Notes: generated by a model from the sequence alone, not told the origin. A stretch of 10,296 bases of DNA from an uncultured Lachnospiraceae bacterium (GCA_900553635.1 USDU01000076.1:1-10296); one strand, 5' to 3'. Positions 1 through 6,459 are shown, counted from the first letter of the stretch. Numbers and translations: made by a program.

Positions 1-811
1 AACGTCCGCCGATGTAATCATCCATAAAGAATGCTGCCAGATAGTCGTCGCTCTTAGCCAGCGGAGAGGTCTCGCTGGTGACAGCTACCATATGCCTGGA
101 AGCGTCCAGACCTGCCTTTGCGAGCGCGTCCTTGACGAAGGACTCATTTGTCAGAGTCTCCAGAGTCGTACCGGACTTGGATACCAGTACAAACAGGGAA
201 TGAGCCACATCGATAGAAGCCAGTACGGCCGCCGCGTCGTCCGGGTCTACGTTGCTGATGAACTTCGCTTCCATCTTGAAGGTGTCATTCTTCTTTGCCC
301 AGTTCTCCAGCGCCAGGTACATTGCACGGGGACCCAGGTCGCTGCCGCCGATACCGATCTGAACGACAGTGGTGAATTTCTCGCCTGCCGCGTTGGTGAT
401 TTCGCCTGCGTGTACCTTATTCACAAAGTCCGCTACCTTCTTCTGCTGCTCTACGTAGAACGCGCGCTTGTCCACGCCGTCCGCTACTACTGCGTCGCCC
501 AGCTGGCCGCGGGTCAGCTGGTGAAGCACCAGACGCTTCTCACCGGTGTTGATCACCTCGCCGTTATAGAGCGCCGCGAACTTCTCTGTCAGCTGCGCTT
601 CCTTTGCCAGCTTCGCCAGTACTGCCAGTACGTTATCGTCTACGGCCTTTGCGGCGTAGTTGTATGCCATGCCTTCTGCCATTGGCACACTGTATGTCTT
701 CACACGCTCTGATCCGTTCTCACCGGACATGACTTCCGCCAGGTTTACGCGTGCGGTGTCTTTCAGCTCCTGATAGGATTTCAGGGTATCCAGATTTTTC
801 CATTCAACCAT
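1..811 (-). CDS. pgi: Glucose-6-phosphate isomerase, N-terminal part (runs off left edge)
   Basis: Phosphoglucose isomerase interconverts glucose-6-phosphate and fructose-6-phosphate in the cytoplasm (glycolysis and gluconeogenesis). Translating the minus strand from 811 gives an open frame of 270 codons beginning MVEWKNLDTLKSYQEL, still open at the window edge. Family signatures seen in order are NTGEKRLVLHQLTRGQLG (about residue 87 on), VVQIGIGGSDLGPRAM (sugar-phosphate binding SIS fold, about residue 147 on) and LVSKSGTTLETLTNESF (about residue 207 on). The start is an ATG at 809-811. A GGAGG lies about 11 nt upstream (823-827), a slightly long but acceptable spacing. The family is usually 450-550 residues, so roughly the C-terminal half, including the later catalytic Glu/His/Lys residues, lies outside the window. 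No frameshift is visible. It is divergent from the tRNA-Pro gene and appears to have its own promoter. Confidence 0.96.
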   Translation of the reverse strand, partial: MVEWKNLDTLKSYQELKDTARVNLAEVMSGENGSERVKTYSVPMAEGMAYNYAAKAVDDNVLAVLAKLAKEAQLTEKFAALYNGEVINTGEKRLVLHQLTRGQLGDAVVADGVDKRAFYVEQQKKVADFVNKVHAGEITNAAGEKFTTVVQIGIGGSDLGPRAMYLALENWAKKNDTFKMEAKFISNVDPDDAAAVLASIDVAHSLFVLVSKSGTTLETLTNESFVKDALAKAGLDASRHMVAVTSETSPLAKSDDYLAAFFMDDYIGGR

Positions 812-911
812 GATAGATAATTCCTCCATTTCTGATAAGCTTACCACTCTCCGTTTTTATGACACAATTCTCCTCAGTCAGTGTCCGGGAGCAGAGCCTA
901 TATTCTTTTGC

Positions 912-940
912 ATTGTATCACATTTACATCGATTGATCTA
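912..940 (-). promoter_or_regulatory. Probable pgi promoter (extended -10)
   Basis: On the minus strand TACAAT (912-917) is a five-of-six match to the -10 consensus and is directly preceded by TGA, giving an extended -10 TGn element. Seventeen bases further upstream lies TAGATC (935-940), a weak -35 with three of six matches. Transcription would start near 905, leaving a leader of about 95 nt before pgi. The leader has only weak hairpin potential, and I recognise no riboswitch in it. Confidence 0.5.
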
Positions 941-976
941 CCCTGCGAAATATTTTAAATTTTTTTAATTTTCTAC

Positions 977-1005
977 TGGACAAACTCTTAAACTTATGCT
1001 ATTAT
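977..1005 (+). promoter_or_regulatory. tRNA-Pro promoter
   Basis: TGGACA (977-982) and TATTAT (1000-1005) each match the sigma-A consensus at five of six positions and are separated by exactly 17 bp. The predicted start near 1012 lies about 22 nt upstream of the mature tRNA 5' end. This fits a short 5' leader removed by RNase P. Confidence 0.75.
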
Positions 1006-1033
1006 ATCATTTGTTGACGGCAAGTCACAAAAA

Positions 1034-1107
<74 letters not shown>

Positions 1108-1113
1108 CGAATG

Positions 1114-1145
1114 AAAAGGAATCCTTGGAGAAGGGTTCCTTTTTT
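1114..1145 (+). terminator. Intrinsic terminator of tRNA-Pro
   Basis: The arms at 1114-1124 and 1133-1143 form an 11-bp stem (one T-G pair) around an 8-nt loop, and the stem runs into a T tract. The hairpin sits 7 nt after the tRNA. Because the arms are A-rich and T-rich at the base, it could also act on the minus strand, where TTTT likewise follows the stem. That would stop transcripts coming from the vanZ side. Confidence 0.85.
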
Positions 1146-1156
1146 GTGATAGAAAT

Positions 1157-1196
1157 GAAAGAGCGATGCACTGATTTTCCGACGCTTCGCTCTTTC
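1157..1196 (-). terminator. Hairpin just downstream of the VanZ-like gene
   Basis: The arms 1157-1169 and 1184-1196 pair over 13 positions with one internal mismatch, around a 14-nt loop. The structure begins 4 nt after the stop codon of the minus-strand gene, which fits a transcription end for it. The T tract that follows on the minus strand is poor (ATTTCT), so termination here may be weak and backed up by the 1114-1145 hairpin. Confidence 0.5.
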
Positions 1197-1199
1197 GTT

Positions 1200-1727
1200 T
1201 TATGCCCGTCTCTTCTTTTTCTTCTTCGCCAACGGACGGAAGACCGTCACCCTGCCAATAAAACAGATAATCTGCACCAGAATAACGCCCACCGTCACGC
1301 CGATGCTGTCGATAGCCACGTCCCGCTTCGACGGTCCGCGGCCCGCCACAAAGGACTGGTGGTACTCGTCCAGCGCCGCGAAGCCCACACAAAAACCGCC
1401 TGCCAGAAGCAGCAGCCAGATCCCGCGCACACCGTATACATACAGCGGAAAGGATACCGAGACCGCCAGCAGAAAATATTCTGTCATATGAGCCAGCTTC
1501 CGCACCGGATAATTGATTCTCTGAATATACTGCGCCTCCTCCTGCGCGCTCCAGTGCAGATCAAAGCTCTCATTTGCCGTCTCGACGATGATTTCACTTA
1601 CCTTGTAGCTTAAATTCCCCGATGTGATTCCATCCTGGGCCGAGAAACCGTAGATGACATACATCATGGCCAACGCCGGAAGGAAGGACAGGGGCTTTAA
1701 AATCGCTCTTAATAATGCTTTTATCAT
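1200..1727 (-). CDS. VanZ-like family membrane protein
   Basis: A 175-residue protein of the VanZ-like family. The founding member gives low-level teicoplanin resistance in the vanA cluster, but most chromosomal relatives have no known function and nothing here points to a glycopeptide resistance cluster. Hydrophobic segments lie at about residues 12-28, 84-100, 104-119 and 141-158, consistent with four membrane spans. Conserved family motifs are visible: RKLAHMTEYFLLA (about 76-88), DEYHQSFVAGR (about 120-130) and KRDVAIDSIG (about 134-143). The tail is strongly basic (KKKKKRRA). The ATG at 1725-1727 lacks a clear Shine-Dalgarno sequence, so the exact start is uncertain. It lies 75 bp downstream of the trp mosaic on the same strand. 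I find no promoter in that gap, so it may depend on read-through from trp. Confidence 0.85.
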   Translation of the reverse strand: MIKALLRAILKPLSFLPALAMMYVIYGFSAQDGITSGNLSYKVSEIIVETANESFDLHWSAQEEAQYIQRINYPVRKLAHMTEYFLLAVSVSFPLYVYGVRGIWLLLLAGGFCVGFAALDEYHQSFVAGRGPSKRDVAIDSIGVTVGVILVQIICFIGRVTVFRPLAKKKKKRRA

Positions 1728-1802
1728 AACGGGGCTATCATAGCACCATTTCCCCGGGCTGTCTAGGCGGTAAACGGAAGATTAAGGAAACACTAAGAAA
1801 AT

Positions 1803-3779
1803 TTACGCTTCCCGCACCGCGTCCTTCATGGCTTTCACATACTCCTTCACCTTTGGCACACACTCGGTTCCGTAGGCCACGCAGAGCTTCACGATGGCGG
1901 AACCCACGATGGCACCGTCGGACTGAGAGGCCATGTTCTTCGCCTGCTCCGGGGTAGAGATGCCAAAGCCCACGGCGCAGGGGACGTCCTTCGCCTCTTT
2001 TACCAGCCTCACCATGGCTCCGATATCCGTGGTAATCTCAGTCCGGGTTCCGGTAACGCCTAAGGAAGATACGCAGTAAACGAAACCGTTCGCCTCTTTT
2101 GCGATCATTTTGATGCGTTCATGGGATGTGGGCGCAATCAGGGAAATCAAATCCAGTCCGTACTGCCTGCACGTGCTGTCAAATTCCTCCTTTTCTTCAA
2201 AGGGCACATCCGGAAGAATCAGGCCGTTCATACCGATTTCCGCTGCCCGGCGAATAAAGTCTTCGGTACCTTTTCCATAGGAAAATACCACATTGGCGTA
2301 GGTCATGAATACCATGGGAATATCGGTCTTTTGCCGGATCCGCTCTACCATGGCAAAGATCTTGTCCGTGGTCACACCGCCCGCCAGGGCCCGCATATTG
2401 GCCGCCTGAATGACCGGACCCTCTGCGGTAGGGTCTGAAAACGGAATACCCAGCTCAATCAAGTCCGCGCCCGGATAATCCAGTCCTGCGGAAATGGAGT
2501 ATACCGGCGCTATCTGTCCATATTCATCCTGGCAGAAATAGGACTTCATGCCGTGGAAGATACCTAAGCGGCCTGTGGCGATAGTAGCCGCCGTCTCCGC
2601 CGTATTGACACCCCGTCCTGCCGCCTCGCAGCCAATCAGCTGCACCTCCGGATCCTCGATGAAGTGGTAGAAGCTTCCGATGGCATTGGAGCCGCCGTCG
2701 GAGCGGGCTGTCACCCGAAGCTCCTCCGGTAAAGTCTCCTCCAGGGCCGCCAATGAATGGTACCGGACCGCTGGGAATGTCTCATCCAAGCCTTTGAATA
2801 GCTGACTTTCTCCGGTCTTATGGATCAGCTTTTTCTTGCCGTGCATCAGCTCTTTTGCGTAGGAGACCGTTCCGCCGAAGGCCTTGCAGATGGCCTGATG
2901 CCCCAGGCAGACTCCGAAGATGGGAACCTTGCCCGCGAAATGTCGGATGACCGGAATACAGATGCCTGCGTCCGCGGGTCTGCCGGGGCCGGGAGAATGG
3001 CGTCCACCGCATCTATCGTTCCGGATGATTCCGGTGACAGTGGAACCCAGATGCATCACATGGGAGAAATGCTCCACAGTCATGTATTTCTCCACCTGTA
3101 CCGTGCCGATTTTGCTGATTTTTCCGATATCATTTCGTCCCAGATCCACCAGCATATTGTGCTCGGCCAGCTCTTTTTCGTCCTTCAAAAGTCCTTCCTC
3201 CAGCTCCCGGTCCTCTTCCTTTGTCCGTCCCCTGGGGCGGGTGCCCGCCAACGGGAAGGTGCTTAAATGACCATCCTCCAGCTTCACCAAAGTCTCCGGG
3301 GACGCGCCCGCGATCTCGATATCATCGCTGGAGAAGTAGCCTACCAGGCCGCCGGTAAATGGGGGCAAGCCTTCCAGCACCGGGCTTTTGTAGTCCTTCA
3401 AAATTTCCCGGAGGGCTTCGCCCGGGTGGGTGACCTTTCGTACTTCCACAGTCTCTGATGCGTCTGTGGCATCTGTTTTCCCTGCCTCAGCCTCCTGCGT
3501 CTTTGCCCCTATCCGGGCCTCCGCCGTCCGCCGGATGGTCAGCTCCCCGTCCGTCAGATTCAGCTCCAGCGTGGGATGACAGCCCAGAAAGGAATATCGG
3601 CCCCAGCTCTCGGTCTGGCTGGCACTCTCCAGCAGGTAGCAATGGCGGCTGGAGCCCCGCAGGGTCCTAAGTACTTCCACCGGCGTGTAGCGGTCTGCGT
3701 ACAGCTCCCGGCATACGGGAATTCTGCGGTATTCGCCCGACGCCACTATCTTCTTTACTTCTTCAAGGCTTGGATACAT
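1803..3779 (-). CDS. Mosaic of trpE, trpG, trpB and trpA fragments in one open frame (collapsed trp operon)
   Basis: This 658-codon frame is not one normal enzyme. Numbered from the ATG at 3777-3779 (AGGAGG 8 nt upstream), residues 1-150 are the TrpE N-terminus (anthranilate synthase I, feedback-site LLES near 49-52, ending GGLVGYFS). Residues 151-255 resume about 130 residues later in TrpE ([50 protein letters not shown]). Residues about 261-361 are TrpG from [11 protein letters not shown] through the nucleophile loop FGVCLGHQ (Cys291) and RYHSL. Residues about 362-437 are TrpB ([54 protein letters not shown]). Residues about 437-658 are TrpA from [18 protein letters not shown] to its natural end. 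Missing are the TrpE C-terminus, TrpG N- and C-termini, all of TrpD, TrpC and TrpF, TrpB's PLP-lysine region and C-terminus, and about 30 residues at the TrpA start. No complete active site is evident. A longer reading from TTG at 3851 would translate the leader hairpins and is unlikely. It may be a real degenerate operon or an assembly error. Confidence 0.85.
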   Translation of the reverse strand: MYPSLEEVKKIVASGEYRRIPVCRELYADRYTPVEVLRTLRGSSRHCYLLESASQTESWGRYSFLGCHPTLELNLTDGELTIRRTAEARIGAKTQEAEAGKTDATDASETVEVRKVTHPGEALREILKDYKSPVLEGLPPFTGGLVGYFSSDDIEIAGASPETLVKLEDGHLSTFPLAGTRPRGRTKEEDRELEEGLLKDEKELAEHNMLVDLGRNDIGKISKIGTVQVEKYMTVEHFSHVMHLGSTVTGIIRNDRCGGRHSPGPGRPADAGICIPVIRHFAGKVPIFGVCLGHQAICKAFGGTVSYAKELMHGKKKLIHKTGESQLFKGLDETFPAVRYHSLAALEETLPEELRVTARSDGGSNAIGSFYHFIEDPEVQLIGCEAAGRGVNTAETAATIATGRLGIFHGMKSYFCQDEYGQIAPVYSISAGLDYPGADLIELGIPFSDPTAEGPVIQAANMRALAGGVTTDKIFAMVERIRQKTDIPMVFMTYANVVFSYGKGTEDFIRRAAEIGMNGLILPDVPFEEKEEFDSTCRQYGLDLISLIAPTSHERIKMIAKEANGFVYCVSSLGVTGTRTEITTDIGAMVRLVKEAKDVPCAVGFGISTPEQAKNMASQSDGAIVGSAIVKLCVAYGTECVPKVKEYVKAMKDAVREA

Positions 3780-3798
3780 CACTTTTTCCTCCTGTCCT

Positions 3799-3823
3799 AA
3801 AAAGAATGTGCCTTGGCACATTC
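3799..3823 (-). terminator. Terminator-like hairpin directly before the trp ribosome binding site
   Basis: The arms GAATGTGC and GCACATTC (within 3804-3823) form a perfect 8-bp stem with a CAAG tetraloop, followed on the minus strand by TTTTT (3799-3803). It sits about 6 nt before the AGGAGG of the trp reading frame and about 100 nt after the T-box terminator. By form it is a second intrinsic terminator or pause hairpin. It may instead be part of an intergenic repeat. Confidence 0.55.
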
Positions 3824-3824
3824 T

Positions 3825-3853
3825 CGCGCCGAGGCGCGGTTGCTTCAGCAACC
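3825..3853 (-). repeat. Two adjoining small hairpins in the trp leader
   Basis: The minus strand carries GGTTGC-TGAA-GCAACC (3838-3853), then CGCGC-CTCG-GCGCG (3825-3838), sharing one base and followed 1 nt later by the hairpin at 3804-3823. Three stem-loops in a row within about 55 nt look like a composite intergenic repeat rather than coding sequence. I cannot tell from one window whether copies exist elsewhere. Confidence 0.5.
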
Positions 3854-3881
3854 ATCTACCACTGCGCCGAGTGCGATAATA

Positions 3882-3930
3882 TTTTTTATGTAATAGGGGA
3901 TTCCATAGGAATTTCCTATTACATAAAAAA
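3882..3930. repeat. 49-bp palindromic element between T-box terminator and trp gene
   Basis: Perfect 16-bp arms lie at 3882-3897 (TTTTTTATGTAATAGG) and 3915-3930 (its reverse complement). The centre holds a second stem, ATTCC/GGAAT (3900-3904 and 3908-3912), around ATA. In plus-strand RNA the two central GG/TT positions can form G-U pairs, making a nearly continuous 23-bp stem. In minus-strand RNA they would be A/C mismatches. The right arm includes the U tract of the T-box terminator. No open reading frame is present. Confidence 0.8.
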
Positions 3931-3960
3931 ATCCCTGACAGACTTCTACATCTGTCAGGG
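3925..3960 (-). terminator. T-box riboswitch terminator
   Basis: On the minus strand CCCTGACAGA (3951-3960) and TCTGTCAGGG (3933-3942) form a perfect 10-bp stem with an 8-nt loop, followed by A and seven T (3925-3931). The 5' arm begins with CCCTG, which can instead pair with CAGGG at 3997-4001 to form the antiterminator, so the two folds are mutually exclusive. Confidence 0.93.
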
Positions 3961-4225
3961 ACGAGTTTTACAAATTATATACCACCCGCGGTACCACCCT
4001 GTTTCACGGAATGAACCGTGCTCTTTGCGGAATACCTACATATTCCCGGCAACTGACGTATGCCCTACGTCGCAGAATACTTGGTTTACATCTTGTGTAA
4101 CCTTTGGCTGCGCCCTCAGCGGTCCATTTGATATCCTGCATCTCGATCCGGCTCCCACCTCCCCGGACTCTCTGGGCGCGCATGAACATCGTTATCTCCG
4201 CTTCAACGGTTTAGTTCGTTAAATT
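3961..4225 (-). promoter_or_regulatory. T-box leader, probable Trp specifier (UGG)
   Basis: T-box RNAs sense the charging state of a tRNA and let transcription continue when uncharged tRNA binds. The hallmark T-box sequence AGGGTGGTACCGCGGGT is present on the minus strand at 3984-4000. Stem I shows the AGAGAG motif followed by a GC-rich distal stem (TCCGG...CCGGA, within 4147-4173). The specifier region reads CAAATGGACCGCTGAG. Aligning its ACC-GCTGAG with the common T-box pattern puts the specifier at 4124-4126, TGG, which is tryptophan. This agrees with the trp-derived gene downstream. The fit of antiterminator (CAGGG/CCCTG) against terminator is clear. The aptamer looks intact although the operon it served does not. 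A Met reading (ATG, one base earlier) is less likely because it breaks the spacing to ACC. Confidence 0.92.
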
Positions 4226-4231
4226 TTTATT

Positions 4232-4260
4232 AACTTATCACGATGGTAGGGATTTGTCAA
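4232..4260 (-). promoter_or_regulatory. Promoter of the T-box/trp transcript
   Basis: TTGACA at 4255-4260 is a perfect -35 box. Seventeen bases downstream is TAAGTT (4232-4237), a poor -10 with three matches. Transcription would start near 4225, just before stem I of the T-box. The position relative to the leader supports the call more than the -10 does. Upstream, between the promoter and the stop of the GH13 gene (4261-4328), the DNA is a T-rich plus strand with no hairpin that I can see. Confidence 0.65.
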
Positions 4261-4328
4261 CCCCTTTTTCTATTCTCGTTTTTTCTTTTTCTTGTATTCG
4301 AAAATTTTTGTTTTTTATACCCTATTTC

Positions 4329-6398
4329 TTAATTATTTCCGGTATGGCTCATAACAGCCGCGGAATAGGGCGGCATATAAATCTCAATCTTGCCGTCGCA
4401 CACTAGATAGTGGGCTTTTTCCAGGTTAAATTCTTCTTCCATGGACAGCACCTGGCGCTCAAACAGTTCGCCGTCCGAAATCTCGATCTGCCAGACCGGA
4501 ATCGTCATGCGCTCGGCCTCCTCTGTATTATTGATAATGGTCAGCACATGGTTGTCGCCCAGGAATCGGCCGAAGGCGAAATGTCCGCCTTTGGCGTACA
4601 CCGGGATGCCGCTGCCCCGACGACAGGCCGGATTCTCCTTGCGGACGCGGATCAGCTCTTTGTGGTATCGGATCAGATCCTGATCCTCATGGCCCCAGGG
4701 ATAGGTTCTTCGGCTGTCGGGATCGGTGAATCCGCAGACGCCGGCCTCGTCACCATAGTAAATGGTCGGCGCGCCGTGCCAGGTCATCATCATGGCCACC
4801 GCCTCCCGGAAGACCGCCTTGGAGACGCCTTCCTCGGCCGCCTCGCTGCCCAGTTCATCCACGCGGCCCACCTTATGGTTGGTGCGGGTCAGAAAACGGG
4901 AATGGTCGTGGTTCGAAAGCTGATTCATGGCAATCAGATAGGACTGGCCCGTAAAGGCGCAGGATTTTTCCCGCAGGGTATCAATAAAGGCATTCGCATT
5001 GTTCATCAAATCCGGCTCCCTGCCGTCGCTGTGCTTCTCCATGCCGGTCAGATACCAGGTGATGGGCTCCATGAAGGTGTCGTAATTCATAATGGAATCC
5101 CACTCGCCGCCCTTCAGCCAGCTGGTGGCGTCGCCGTAGTGCTCCGCATAAATGACAGCCTCCGGATTGGCCTCCTTCACATTTTTCCGGAAATCCTGCC
5201 AGAATTTGTGGTTGAAATCCGCGGACAATCCTAAATCTGCCGCCACGTCCAGACGCCAGCCATCCACATTATAAGGCGGAGAAACCCATTTCCGGGCAAT
5301 GCCCATAATATAGTCATAAAGCTCCTGAGAGGTCTCGTAGCTCAGCTTCGGCAGGGTGTCGTGACCCCACCAGCCGTCGTAATAGGGATTGTACGGCCAC
5401 TCATGGGTATTATTGAACTTGAAGAAATTCCGGTAGGGACTTTTCTCGGAGACATAAGCGCCCTTTTCGTAGTCGCCGTCATCCTCGTAAATGCATTCCC
5501 GATCCAGCCATTTGTTGAAGGATCCACAGTGGTTAAAGACGCCGTCCAGCAGCACGCGCATGCCGCGTTTATGCACTTCCTCCACAAAATGGATAAAGAA
5601 TTCGTTGCTGGCCTCCAGGTTTTCCTTGCTCACTACACGCTTAATATACTTTGTCGCTTTTTTATTATCCAGCTCACCCGGTGGGAGCAGATCGCCGCCA
5701 TCCTCCTTGATCACTGTATAATGGGGATCGATATAATCATAATCCTGACAATCGTATTTATGATTGGACGGGGACACGAATATCGGGTTCATATAAATGA
5801 CCTCGATGCCCAAATCCTGCAGATAATCCAATTTATCCAGGATGCCCTGCAGATCGCCGCCGTAGAACCGGCGCACGTCCATGCCCTCAGGCGGTTCGCT
5901 CCAGTCCTTTACCTGTTCCACCTGCTGGTGGATATAGCTGTATTCTCCTGTCAGCACATCATTGGTGGGATCGCCGTTGCAGAAGCGATCCACGTAGATC
6001 TGGTACATGACCGCGCCCTTGGCCCAGTCCGGCGTAGCGAAGCCCGGAATGATGCGGAAAGCATAGCTGTCCTGCAGATTATTGGTGATGCTCAGCTTAT
6101 TATAAAAAAGCCGCTCCTCATCGGAACGGATTTCAAAATAATAATAGATGGTGTCAGTTCCTACTTCAATGTCAATCTCATAATAATCAAAGCGGCCTCT
6201 GGAACAGACCTTCGTCATCAGATTCCGTTCCTCTCCGCTGATAAAATATACACTTTCCACATTATCTTTCGCAGTTCGAAAGCGCAGCTTCACCCGGTCG
6301 CCCGCCTTCGGCTCCAGCGGAATCCGGAAGCCCTCCGACTCCTCCACGAAAAGCGCCTGTCGGTTAATCTTTCCCATAATTCTCTCTCTTTCTGTCAC
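4329..6398 (-). CDS. GH13 alpha-glucan hydrolase (neopullulanase/maltogenic-amylase type)
   Basis: A 689-residue glycoside hydrolase family 13 enzyme, expected to act on alpha-glucosidic bonds of starch-type oligosaccharides or pullulan. Residues about 10-120 look like an N-terminal beta-sandwich of the CBM34 kind found in neopullulanases and cyclomaltodextrinases. The (beta/alpha)8 barrel starts near WAKGAVMYQIYVDRF (125-139). Conserved GH13 regions are all present: DGVFNH (285-290), GWRLDV with nucleophile Asp384, YAEH with acid/base Glu419, and NHD with transition-state stabiliser Asp498. YYGDEAG (547-553) and the terminal beta domain follow. There is no signal peptide, so it is probably cytoplasmic and would act on imported maltodextrins. 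The longest reading begins at GTG 6396-6398 behind GGGAG. An ATG at 6375-6377 (residue 8) is an alternative with a weaker purine-rich site. It is transcribed alone from its own promoter. Exact substrate cannot be read from sequence. Confidence 0.93.
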   Translation of the reverse strand: MTERERIMGKINRQALFVEESEGFRIPLEPKAGDRVKLRFRTAKDNVESVYFISGEERNLMTKVCSRGRFDYYEIDIEVGTDTIYYYFEIRSDEERLFYNKLSITNNLQDSYAFRIIPGFATPDWAKGAVMYQIYVDRFCNGDPTNDVLTGEYSYIHQQVEQVKDWSEPPEGMDVRRFYGGDLQGILDKLDYLQDLGIEVIYMNPIFVSPSNHKYDCQDYDYIDPHYTVIKEDGGDLLPPGELDNKKATKYIKRVVSKENLEASNEFFIHFVEEVHKRGMRVLLDGVFNHCGSFNKWLDRECIYEDDGDYEKGAYVSEKSPYRNFFKFNNTHEWPYNPYYDGWWGHDTLPKLSYETSQELYDYIMGIARKWVSPPYNVDGWRLDVAADLGLSADFNHKFWQDFRKNVKEANPEAVIYAEHYGDATSWLKGGEWDSIMNYDTFMEPITWYLTGMEKHSDGREPDLMNNANAFIDTLREKSCAFTGQSYLIAMNQLSNHDHSRFLTRTNHKVGRVDELGSEAAEEGVSKAVFREAVAMMMTWHGAPTIYYGDEAGVCGFTDPDSRRTYPWGHEDQDLIRYHKELIRVRKENPACRRGSGIPVYAKGGHFAFGRFLGDNHVLTIINNTEEAERMTIPVWQIEISDGELFERQVLSMEEEFNLEKAHYLVCDGKIEIYMPPYSAAVMSHTGNN

Positions 6399-6430
6399 AG
6401 CCGCTCTCCCGTGGCCGATTCCCGATTATC

Positions 6431-6459
6431 ATTTTATAATACCGGTTCTTTCATTTCAA
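6431..6459 (-). promoter_or_regulatory. Promoter of the GH13 gene
   Basis: TTGAAA (6454-6459) and TAAAAT (6431-6436) each match the sigma-A consensus at five of six positions with a 17-bp spacer. The start near 6424 leaves a leader of about 25 nt before the GTG at 6398. I see no obvious catabolite-repression operator overlapping it. Confidence 0.75.

Noticed and set aside
92..712. 206-codon plus-strand frame inside pgi
   Set aside because: The minus strand here encodes unmistakable phosphoglucose isomerase motifs, and the plus-strand frame has no recognisable features.
1200..1727. Glycopeptide (teicoplanin) resistance cluster
   Set aside because: Only a VanZ-like protein is present. There is no vanHAX-type ligase, dehydrogenase or dipeptidase nor a VanRS pair, and chromosomal VanZ-like proteins are common without resistance.
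3780..3851. Longer N-terminus of the trp mosaic beginning with TTG at 3851
   Set aside because: Those codons would translate the hairpin-rich leader and the Shine-Dalgarno itself, whereas ATG 3777-3779 has an ideal AGGAGG and starts with a normal TrpE N-terminus.
3970..3985. TATAAT-like sequence on the minus strand inside the T-box antiterminator region
   Set aside because: No -35 match at the right distance, and the bases are explained by the T-box structure between the T-box sequence and the terminator.
3777..4260. Transposon insertion as the cause of the trp collapse
   Set aside because: No transposase, target-site duplication or element ends are seen at any of the four junctions. The palindrome and hairpins lie in the leader, away from the breakpoints.
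4410..5234. 274-codon plus-strand frame, also antisense to the GH13 gene
   Set aside because: Same reasoning: no domain, no convincing ribosome binding site, and full overlap with a gene carrying all GH13 catalytic motifs.
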